From assembly GCA_003219345.1 (NCBI GenBank), contig QHOP01000075.1, positions 1-6,023 of the forward strand: a stretch of 6,023 nt of DNA, given 5' to 3'. Below, piece by piece: positions 1 through 5,699 of the stretch. Source of the DNA: Verrucomicrobiota bacterium (GTDB taxonomy: Bacteria > Verrucomicrobiota > Verrucomicrobiia > Limisphaerales > AV2). Position 1 is the first letter of the stretch; every line of letters starts with the position of its first letter. The notes beneath the pieces are model-generated. The model was not told the DNA's origin. It ran no database searches and was given only the letters and a program-made list of their open reading frames with translations. The position numbers were made by a program, and so were the translations under genes.

Positions 1-1
1 G

Positions 2-1063
2 CAGCGAGTCAGCCCCGGCTTCGACGAAAAGAATCTGTTGACGGTGCGGATTGATCTGCCAAATCCCTATGCGGAGCCAGAGAGGAAGGCCGTCTTTTTC
101 GAGCAGTTGCAGGAGCGAGTGGCAGCGCTCCCAGGCGTCCAAGCCGTCGGACTGATTACGGAACTCCCCTTGGCCAGACAGTCCGCGGACTTTTCCTTCA
201 AGATCGAAGGGCGTGCAGATACCGGGCAAGACCCGCATGCGGATATGCGCAACGTCAACCACGATTATTTTCGCGCCATGCGCATCCCGCTTCTGAAGGG
301 GCGCTGGTTCACTGCGGCGGAAGTGCATGAAAATGCGAAAGTCGTCCTCATCAGCGACGTGCTTGCACAGCGATTCTTCGCTGGCGAAGATCCGCTAGGG
401 CAGCGTCTCCGCCCAGGCTGGGCCAAGGAACCTTACGAAATCATCGGCATCGTCGGCGACGTGCGGCATCGCGGTCTGGACATCGAGTTGCGACAGACGA
501 TCTATTTGCCAAGCTTACGGCTTGGTTACGCGAACCTGGTGATCCGTACGGTGACCGATCCTGTGGGCTTGGCCGCCGCCGTGCGCAAAGAAGTCATGGC
601 CATTGACCCAAACCAGCCTGTCGCCAATGTCAAAAGGATGGAGGAATGGGTTGCCGATTCAGTGGCAAAGCCGCGCTACCGCACATTGTTGCTCAGCGTG
701 TTTTCGGCGGTGGCGTTGCTGCTCTCAGTCGTTGGCATCTACGGCGTCGTGTCGTACGCCGTGACGCATCGCACCCGCGAAATCGGCCTGCGCATGGCTC
801 TCGGCGCGCAGAAGTGGAACGTGCTGTCGCTGGTGATCGGACAAGGGATGAAGCTGGCGCTGATCGGAGTGGGCGTCGGCGTTGCGGCGGCAATGGCACT
901 GACGGGGGTTATGAGGAACCTGCTTTACGAAGTCAAACCGACGGACCTGCTCACGTTCGCGTGCGTCGCCATTTTGTTGCTTGGGGTAGCGCTGTTCGCC
1001 TGCTGGTTGCCGGCGCGCCGCGCGGCGAAGATCGATCCGATGGAGGCGCTGCGATACGAATGA
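2..1063 (+). CDS. ADOP-type ABC permease, C-terminal half (5' end cut by window)
   Basis: This is the second half of a MacB/FtsX-family inner-membrane permease of the ADOP type, about 800 residues long when complete and lacking an ATPase domain. The frame is open to the left edge: codons before the TTG at 38 read VSPGFDEKNLLTVRIDLP, a typical interior segment of these proteins, so 38 is not the true start. About 205 residues form the second periplasmic MacB_PCD domain. The FtsX domain follows, with three hydrophobic segments: TLLLSVFSAVALLLSVVGIY, LALIGVGVGVAAAMALTG, and LLTFACVAILLLGVALFAC. The cytoplasmic signature THRTREIGLRMALGAQ sits between the first two. It ends with the family-typical IDPMEALRYE and TGA at 1061-1063. 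The likely role is the transmembrane part of an efflux or lipoprotein-type exporter; the substrate is not readable. A paralogue follows 194 bp downstream on the same strand. The family assignment is secure. Confidence 0.93.
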   Translation, partial: QRVSPGFDEKNLLTVRIDLPNPYAEPERKAVFFEQLQERVAALPGVQAVGLITELPLARQSADFSFKIEGRADTGQDPHADMRNVNHDYFRAMRIPLLKGRWFTAAEVHENAKVVLISDVLAQRFFAGEDPLGQRLRPGWAKEPYEIIGIVGDVRHRGLDIELRQTIYLPSLRLGYANLVIRTVTDPVGLAAAVRKEVMAIDPNQPVANVKRMEEWVADSVAKPRYRTLLLSVFSAVALLLSVVGIYGVVSYAVTHRTREIGLRMALGAQKWNVLSLVIGQGMKLALIGVGVGVAAAMALTGVMRNLLYEVKPTDLLTFACVAILLLGVALFACWLPARRAAKIDPMEALRYE

Positions 1064-1064
1064 C

Positions 1065-1099
1065 CCGAACTCGGAACGCAGAGCGCGGAATGCGGAATA
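1065..1099. repeat. Five-unit heptamer array, CGGAATG type (copy A)
   Basis: Five consecutive 7-bp units begin 2 bp after the permease stop: ccgaact, cggaacg, cagagcg, cggaatg, cggaata. A closely related five-unit array lies at 3691-3725, also directly after an ADOP-type stop codon. The period and units are read directly. This looks like an interspersed intergenic element; its function is unknown. Confidence 0.75.
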
Positions 1100-1109
1100 A
1101 AAGAACAAA

Positions 1110-1144
1110 TGACAACGGACAACAGACCACTGACCACGGACCAA
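1110..1144. repeat. Five-unit heptamer array, TGACAAC/GACCAC type (copy A)
   Basis: Five consecutive 7-bp units: tgacaac, ggacaac, agaccac, tgaccac, ggaccaa. The array lies 10 bp after the CGGAATG-type array, and the same ordered pair recurs at 3691-3761. It is non-coding and no RNA structure is evident within it alone. Confidence 0.7.
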
Positions 1145-1152
1145 ATTGCAAA

Positions 1153-1253
1153 TCGTTGAACCGTTGAATCGTTAAAACGTGAAACCGAATTGCCAAAGCT
1201 CTTTTCGCCCCGTCCGCCGATTTAACGGTTTAACCTTTTTAACGCTTTTAACG
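1153..1253. repeat. Inverted pair of CGTTRAA / TTTAACG octamer-like arrays upstream of permease 2
   Basis: The left arm, 1153-1184, is four 8-bp units (tcgttgaa, ccgttgaa, tcgttaaa, acgtgaaa). The right arm, 1221-1253, has four units carrying TTTAAC or TTAACG (tttaacgg, tttaacct, ttttaacg, cttttaacg). The right arm is the same motif in reverse orientation, so the arms could pair imperfectly, with G-U pairs in RNA, around a loop of about 36 nt. The right arm ends 4 bp before the ATG at 1258, where no Shine-Dalgarno motif is seen. A leader hairpin or terminator-like role is possible but is inference only. Confidence 0.6.
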
Positions 1254-1257
1254 AACC

Positions 1258-2385
1258 ATGAATGACTTGAAATTCGCCTTCCGCCAACTGCTGAAGAACC
1301 CCGGCTTCACCGCCGTGGCCGTGCTCACGCTCGCGCTCGGGATCGGGGCCGCGACTGCGCTCTTCAGCGTCATCTACGGCGTGCTTCTCAGCCCGTATCC
1401 TTACGCGAGACCTGGTGAGATCTGGACGCCGGGCCTTCGCAGTCCCAAGGCAAACCAGCGGATGCGCCCTTACCGGCCGAACGAATATCTGGAAATGGTC
1501 AGGCTGCCCGCCTTTTCGGATGTAATGGCAACCGGTCCGGGGAGTGTTCTTTTGACGGGTGAATTCGCTCCCGAAAGCATCCGCGGAATCCGGCTATCGG
1601 GCAATGCGTTCAATTTCCTTGGAGTCCCGCCGTTGTTCGGTCGCACAATTCAGCCTTCGGACATTCGCGCCAGCGGCGAACCGGAGTGGGTCACGGTGCT
1701 GAGCTTCCGACGCTGGCAAAAGCTTTTTGGCAACGACACCAACATTCTCGACAAATCGCTTCGGTTGGACGATCAGCCGCACATCATTATTGGTGTCATG
1801 CCCCCGCGTTTCGGATGGTGGACCGATGACGGTGTCTGGCTGCCAATGGGGATTGATTCACGCGATCAACGAGGGGTTTTCCCCATCGTGCGATTGAAAG
1901 CGGGCGTGTCGTCGGCCCTCGCCCAACAGCAATTGCACGCTCTACAATTGGAGCTGGCGAAAATGAATCCAGCCGGCTTTCCGAAAGACGAGTTCACCAC
2001 GAGCTTAACGAACTATCTGGACATCACGGCAGCCAGCGGAGAGATGCAGCGAAGCCTGCGATTGCTCTTTGGCGCCGTGGGATTCCTGCTGTTGATCGCC
2101 TGTGCCAATGTCGCCAATCTGCAACTCGCCCGCGCGACGTCCCGCTCGCGCGAAATGGCGATCCGGCTTTCGATCGGCGCCGGAAGGGGCCAGCTTGTGC
2201 GGCAGTTGCTGACTGAAAGTGTCCTGGTTGCTCTTTTGGGAGGCCTGTTCGGTTTGATGTTTGCGTTCTGGATCACCCACCTGATGGTGGCGCTGATGCC
2301 GGGTTTCTACGTGCCCAACGAGGCGCGGATCGGCGCCGGCCCTTCAGTCGTCGCGTCCCAACCTGGTGGAGGCGCTGAAAGATGA
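1258..2385 (+). CDS. ADOP-type ABC permease, N-terminal part (gene broken by internal deletion and frameshift)
   Basis: This is the N-terminal part of a second ADOP permease. The ATG at 1258 is well supported because MNDLKFAFRQLLKNPGFTAV is the canonical family start. The first membrane segment spans about residues 18-42 (LALGIGAATALFSVIYGVLL). A periplasmic MacB_PCD domain covers about 45-260. Two more hydrophobic segments follow: LLFGAVGFLLLIACANVANL, about 268-290, with the signature SREMAIRLSIGAGRG after it, and SVLVALLGGLFGLMFAFWI, about 321-340. Family homology stops at VPNEARI (codon 2329-2331); the last 18 residues (GAGPSVV… to the stop) are out of frame and not native. The expected next piece, a transmembrane segment of about 23 residues ending in APALQSSRPNLVEALKDE, resumes in another frame at 2333. 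No ribosome-binding motif is visible before the ATG. As encoded, the product would lack the second half and is probably non-functional. Confidence 0.88.
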   Translation: MNDLKFAFRQLLKNPGFTAVAVLTLALGIGAATALFSVIYGVLLSPYPYARPGEIWTPGLRSPKANQRMRPYRPNEYLEMVRLPAFSDVMATGPGSVLLTGEFAPESIRGIRLSGNAFNFLGVPPLFGRTIQPSDIRASGEPEWVTVLSFRRWQKLFGNDTNILDKSLRLDDQPHIIIGVMPPRFGWWTDDGVWLPMGIDSRDQRGVFPIVRLKAGVSSALAQQQLHALQLELAKMNPAGFPKDEFTTSLTNYLDITAASGEMQRSLRLLFGAVGFLLLIACANVANLQLARATSRSREMAIRLSIGAGRGQLVRQLLTESVLVALLGGLFGLMFAFWITHLMVALMPGFYVPNEARIGAGPSVVASQPGGGAER

Positions 2386-3622
2386 ATCGCGAGGTTCCGC
2401 TGCTTCGGCCGGAGGGAAGACGCGGTCGCTACTGGTGATTGCGGAAGTGGCGTTGTCGGTGGTGTTGCTCGTCAGCGCCGGTCTCACGATCCGCAGTTTT
2501 ATCGCCTTGCAACAGGTCGATCTGGGCTTCCGTCCCGAGCGAGTGATGACGGTAGGGCTGCCTCTGCCTCCGCAACACTACGCGACCTGGGATCAGCGCA
2601 ATCGCTTCGCTCAGGAATTGCTTGAGCGAGCCAGGAACCTCCCGGGCGTCCAGGCGGCAACGATTGGCAACGGTGGCCTGCCTTTCGGGGGACCGCAATC
2701 CGCTTTCGCCATCGAGGGTCAGACGGACGCCGAGACGCGCCAGATTATGCTGCAACTGGTCAGCGCCGATTATTTGCGCACCGTTGGCGTTCCACTCCGG
2801 CAAGGGCGCATGTTGACGGAGCAGGAGATCAACGGCTCGCAAACCGTTGCGGTCATCAACGAAGCAGCCGCCAAGCTGTGGCCGGCGGGAGAAAACCCCG
2901 TTGGCCGGCACCTCCGGTTGGATTTGTTGGATAAGCCGGGAAGCCCGGCAGTGCTGACGCCGACGAATGCTTCGGCTTACGTCACGATCGTCGGTGTTTG
3001 TGGCAATACGCGAAACGATGATGTGCGAAACGATCCTCAGCCCGCAGTTCTTTTGCCTTATACCCTTCTCGCGCCGCCGGGGCGCACGCTGGCCGTTCGC
3101 ACCCAGGGCGATCCGAAATCGCTCATGAACGCTTTGCGGACACAGGTGCGCGAGATGGACAGGGAACAACCGGTCAATGGCCCGACCACCTTCGAGGAGG
3201 AAGTGGGTTTCCGGACCGCGCAGCCACGCTTCATTATGGCGCTGTTCAGTCTGTTTGCCGCGCTCGGTCTCGCGCTGGCGATGGCGGGCATCTACAGCGT
3301 GCTGTCCTACCTCGTCTCGAGGCGGACGCGCGAGATCGGGGTGCGCATGGCGCTGGGCGCGCGGCGGACTGACGTTCTGCGGTTGATCTTCAAAACCGGT
3401 GGCAGGCTGGTCGGTATGGGAATTGTCATCGGGATACTCGCCGGTTTCGGAGCGGCTCGGCTGCTTCGCAGTCAGTTGGACTTGTTCCAGGTGACGACGG
3501 CCGACCCCGCGTCATTCTCCGGCGTGATCGCGCTGCTCAGCGCGGTTGCGTTGGTGGCCTGCTACTTGCCGGCGCGCCGAGCGACCAAGGTCGATCCGAT
3601 GGAGGCTTTGCGTTATGAGTAA
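2366..3622 (+). CDS. ADOP-type ABC permease, C-terminal part (continuation of the broken gene)
   Basis: This is the remainder of the permease begun at 1258, in a different frame. The GTG at 2366 is only the first possible start and encodes an interior valine of NLVEALKDESR; family-like sequence (APALQSSRP) already starts at about 2333. Residues 20-48 are a hydrophobic segment (LLVIAEVALSVVLLVSAGLT). A second MacB_PCD domain covers about 55-285. The FtsX domain has FIMALFSLFAALGLALAMAG, the signature SRRTREIGVRMALGARR, then MGIVIGILAGFGAARLL and a final segment, SGVIALLSAVALVACYLPAR. It ends with VDPMEALRYE and TAA at 3620-3622, almost identical to the end of the upstream paralogue. The two parts sum to about 787 residues, and adding the roughly 23 missing gives a normal ADOP length. 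Translation of this part alone is unlikely, since the GTG lies inside a conserved motif. Confidence 0.88.
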   Translation: MEALKDESRGSAASAGGKTRSLLVIAEVALSVVLLVSAGLTIRSFIALQQVDLGFRPERVMTVGLPLPPQHYATWDQRNRFAQELLERARNLPGVQAATIGNGGLPFGGPQSAFAIEGQTDAETRQIMLQLVSADYLRTVGVPLRQGRMLTEQEINGSQTVAVINEAAAKLWPAGENPVGRHLRLDLLDKPGSPAVLTPTNASAYVTIVGVCGNTRNDDVRNDPQPAVLLPYTLLAPPGRTLAVRTQGDPKSLMNALRTQVREMDREQPVNGPTTFEEEVGFRTAQPRFIMALFSLFAALGLALAMAGIYSVLSYLVSRRTREIGVRMALGARRTDVLRLIFKTGGRLVGMGIVIGILAGFGAARLLRSQLDLFQVTTADPASFSGVIALLSAVALVACYLPARRATKVDPMEALRYE

Positions 3623-3626
3623 AACA

Positions 3627-3661
3627 ACATCGAACATCGAACATCCAACATCGAACGCTGA
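3627..3661. repeat. Five-unit heptamer array, ACATCGA type
   Basis: Consecutive 7-bp units acatcga, acatcga, acatcca, acatcga, acgctga start 4 bp after the permease stop codon. They read directly into the remnant permease tail at 3663. This is a third heptamer family in the window, with the same period but a different unit. Confidence 0.75.
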
Positions 3662-3662
3662 A

Positions 3663-3689
3663 GGTATGAAGGCGCTGCGTTATGAATGA
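3663..3689 (+). pseudogene. Remnant 3' end of another ADOP permease gene (GMKALRYE-stop)
   Basis: Codons from 3663 read G-M-K-A-L-R-Y-E-stop, the terminal motif of ADOP permeases (MEALRYE), about 40 bp after the genuine end of the preceding permease. The bases from 3666 through the TGA and beyond closely follow 1041-1070 at the end of the first permease, including the shared tgacccgaac across the stop. With the following heptamer arrays this looks like a copied or left-over gene end plus its 3' flank. The fragment is short, but the continued match into the flank makes coincidence unlikely. Confidence 0.65.
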
Positions 3690-3690
3690 C

Positions 3691-3725
3691 CCGAACGCGG
3701 AGCGCGGAATGCGGAACGCGGAATG
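3691..3725. repeat. Five-unit heptamer array, CGGAATG type (copy B)
   Basis: Units ccgaacg, cggagcg, cggaatg, cggaacg, cggaatg run in strict 7-bp register directly after the remnant permease stop. This is the second copy of the array at 1065-1099, in the same position relative to an MxALRYE-stop end. Confidence 0.75.
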
Positions 3726-3733
3726 AAAGCAAA

Positions 3734-3761
3734 TGACAACGGACAACTCACCACCGACGAA
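3734..3761. repeat. Four-unit heptamer array, TGACAAC type (copy B)
   Basis: Units tgacaac, ggacaac, tcaccac, cgacgaa match the first part of the array at 1110-1144. The sequence then drifts through attccaatgacgaaagaatt to the edge of the antisense peptidase fragment at about 3790. Confidence 0.65.
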
Positions 3762-3789
3762 ATTCCAATGACGAAAGAATTCCTAAGTC

Positions 3790-4032
3790 ATCTTCCAGAG
3801 AAGCGGCGTTGAGGTCTTCCATCAAACCGATGACCGTCCAGGAATAGGGATGTCCCACAGGCGCGGTGCCCTTAACGATCAGTTCCTCGGTGACGCCGTA
3901 GGGCTGATTTTCTCCCTGGCGCTTCTCGTTCTGGACGACGCCGCGTTGCACGTCGAGCCGAGCCCGGTCGATGGCTCCCTGGAAATGGCCCATCCGGTCG
4001 GACTCGATCCACAAGGCAACGTCCAGCGCGTT
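3790..4032 (-). pseudogene. Internal fragment of an M16-family (pitrilysin-like) zinc peptidase
   Basis: The minus strand from 4032 down to about 3790 gives some 80 uninterrupted codons with unmistakable M16 peptidase motifs: NALDVALWIESDRMGH, then LDVQRGVVQNEKRQGENQPYG, then ELIVKG, GHPYSWTVIG and MEDLNAASLED. In intact proteins of about 430-480 residues or more this block lies just after the HxxEH zinc motif; VVQNEKRQ probably contains the distal glutamate zinc ligand. HxxEH and everything else upstream are absent, as is the whole C-terminal region beyond SLED. The codons further left only translate repeat sequence. The reading frame extends rightwards to 4842 merely as the antisense shadow of the secreted-protein gene. 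This is therefore a gene scrap, inverted relative to its neighbours, and cannot encode an active peptidase. The lack of stops or frameshifts suggests recent origin. Confidence 0.8.
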
Positions 4033-5679
4033 GCGATTTACGGCGCCAATGGGACGATCTTGCGCAAAGGCGCCACGTTCATCAGCGCAGGTGATGCGAT
4101 TCGCCTCAACCGGCTGGTCCGCTACCAACTGGTGCAGGAAATGCCGTTGGCCTGGGGCGCGAGGAACAGCGGAATATTTGACTTGCCGGCGAACTATTCG
4201 CCTGCGCCCGACGTGCGGCTGGCGTTCACCGACATCTCGGTGCCCGCCGGCACATCTGACACGACCGTGTTGGTCAGCGACTTTGCGAATGCGTATAACA
4301 CCTTGAACACGTGCGCCCTGAGTCATTCGCAGTTGCGCGGGATTTATCAGGCTTTTAGGACCTTTGCCACCGGATGCACCGTCGCCTTGACCAACAACCT
4401 GATTGAACGGAGCACGCTGACCTTCGAGCAGGGCTATACGGGTTTCTATACCTTTGCGGGCTTCAGCCTTTCGGCTTATAACAACCTCTTTCACGGCCCC
4501 CCGGTCTTCAAGTCCGGCTCTGGCGGCAGTCTGTGGACGATCAAGGACAACCTGTTCGACGCCGACAGCGTGGGCGTCAGCGGCACTTACAACGTCGTGG
4601 CGGACTACAACGGCTATCGGAGCGGGTTGAGCAGCCTGGGCGGAACGCATAACAAGACGATCACCAATTTCGATTATCAAACCAGTTTCCTGGGCCGCTT
4701 TTACTACCCGACCACCGGCACGAATCTTGCCACTTTGATTGATGCCGGCAGCCGCACCGCCAGCAGCGCCGGGCTGAGCAGTTTCACGACGACGACGAAC
4801 CAAGTGGCCGAAGGCAGTTCGACCGTGGACATCGGCTACCACTCTTTTGCCGTGAGCACGAATACAACCGTGACCATTCAGGCCACAGCGCCAGTCGCGA
4901 CTGAATTAGGACAGCAAGGCTTGTTCACCGTCTTTCGCACCGGAGCGACCACTGTCAGCTTGACCGTTTATTACAACGTAGGCGGCACGGCTGTTCCCGG
5001 AACGGATTACCAGCCTCTTTCCGGCTCGACCATAATTCCAACAAACAGCGCTTCCCAAAACATCAAAAACATCACCGTCACGCCCATCGACAACAACACC
5101 ATCACGTTCGATAAAACGGTCGTTGCTTCGCTGATTCTGACCAACAGCTATTTTGTGGGTTCGCCTGCCCAGGCCACGGTAACGGTACAGGACAGCGATC
5201 CATTGTCCACGAACGTTGTGGTGGCGAACCTCAACACAGCGGTGGGGATTGACTATCAAACCAACAATAACGCGCTGATCGTTTCGGTGAATCATCCCAC
5301 CGGAGAACCGAACAACTTTACAAAGCTGGCGTCCAACTTCGGAACCGCCTGGAGCACGCTGCACGGCGTGGGCCATCCGAACACCGAGGTCAAACTGGCC
5401 GTCGTGAAAGTCACTACGAATGGCTGGAACCAAGGGGACATGTATTTTGCCAGGGCGCAAGTGGGCGGCAAAATAACGGCCGATGGTTCCAATGTGTACA
5501 CCAACTGGGCGACGCTGGCGGGCGAGACGAATTTTCTGGGCGGCAGCCTTTACATCGACCAGACCGGCGTCTTTGGCGGGGACATGATTGTGGTGACTGG
5601 CGGCAGCCCCAGCAGCACGATCGACGGCGGGGCGGTCTGGCGGGTGACTTCCTCTGCCCGTGGGCGGGGAAGATTCTAA
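3850..5679 (+). CDS. Secreted beta-rich protein with beta-helix-like region and Calx-beta domain (5'-truncated, chimeric start, 3' frameshift)
   Basis: The open frame starts with ATG at 3850, but residues 1-60 are the antisense of the M16 fragment, so the native N-terminus and signal peptide are missing; genuine sequence begins at about 4030 (VAIYGANGTIL). Residues about 61-160 (SAGDAIRLNRLVRYQLVQE, then DVRLAFTDISV) resemble a conserved block of large Verrucomicrobia secreted proteins. Residues about 165-260 carry NN-L/F turns typical of right-handed beta-helices (TNNLIE 181-186, YNNLF 210-214, KDNLF 232-236). A DIGYH motif lies at 327-331 and a Calx-beta domain at about 341-450 (FTVFRTG, GTAVPGTDYQPLSG, ATVTVQDSD). 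A propeller-like, repetitive beta region follows from 451 (GIDYQTNNNALIVSVNHPTGEP, FGGDMIVVTGG, GAVWRV). After VWRVTSS at about 5653 the frame is lost and ARGRGRF is not native; the continuation is the next entry. It was probably extracellular or cell-surface. The specific function is unknown. Confidence 0.75.
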   Translation: MSHRRGALNDQFLGDAVGLIFSLALLVLDDAALHVEPSPVDGSLEMAHPVGLDPQGNVQRVAIYGANGTILRKGATFISAGDAIRLNRLVRYQLVQEMPLAWGARNSGIFDLPANYSPAPDVRLAFTDISVPAGTSDTTVLVSDFANAYNTLNTCALSHSQLRGIYQAFRTFATGCTVALTNNLIERSTLTFEQGYTGFYTFAGFSLSAYNNLFHGPPVFKSGSGGSLWTIKDNLFDADSVGVSGTYNVVADYNGYRSGLSSLGGTHNKTITNFDYQTSFLGRFYYPTTGTNLATLIDAGSRTASSAGLSSFTTTTNQVAEGSSTVDIGYHSFAVSTNTTVTIQATAPVATELGQQGLFTVFRTGATTVSLTVYYNVGGTAVPGTDYQPLSGSTIIPTNSASQNIKNITVTPIDNNTITFDKTVVASLILTNSYFVGSPAQATVTVQDSDPLSTNVVVANLNTAVGIDYQTNNNALIVSVNHPTGEPNNFTKLASNFGTAWSTLHGVGHPNTEVKLAVVKVTTNGWNQGDMYFARAQVGGKITADGSNVYTNWATLAGETNFLGGSLYIDQTGVFGGDMIVVTGGSPSSTIDGGAVWRVTSSARGRGRF

Positions 5680-5699
5680 CAGGTGGCGAGAGAGCCGGA

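Noticed and set aside
1065..1144. Possible CRISPR array or small coding genes in the heptamer regions
   Set aside because: The units are only 7 bp with no unique spacers. The minus-strand translations (strings like HSAFRIPRSAF) are known-looking artefacts of such repeats, not proteins.
646..1167. Plus-strand open frame overlapping the first permease in another frame
   Set aside because: It is Arg/Gly/Ala-rich with low complexity, typical of an alternative frame in GC-rich DNA, and runs over a strongly supported FtsX domain.
2325..2345. Programmed ribosomal frameshift joining the two permease halves
   Set aside because: There is no slippery heptanucleotide or downstream pseudoknot evident, and the missing membrane segment would not be restored by frameshifting, so a deletion explains it better.
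2429..3169. 246-codon minus-strand open frame inside the second permease
   Set aside because: It shows no recognisable motifs, has Arg/Gln-rich shadow composition, and is opposite a confirmed MacB_PCD domain.
3880..3960. Hydrophobic stretch (AVGLIFSLALLVL) near the start of the plus-strand frame that could pass for a signal peptide
   Set aside because: This stretch is the complement of the M16 peptidase motifs (VVQNEKRQ region) and is followed by no native sequence until about 4030, so the resemblance is accidental.
3748..4842. Long open frame on the minus strand (364 codons) opposite the secreted-protein gene
   Set aside because: Only its last 80 or so codons (4032-3790) have protein-family motifs (M16). 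The rest is the antisense of a plus-strand gene with clear homology-type motifs, so it is not one gene.
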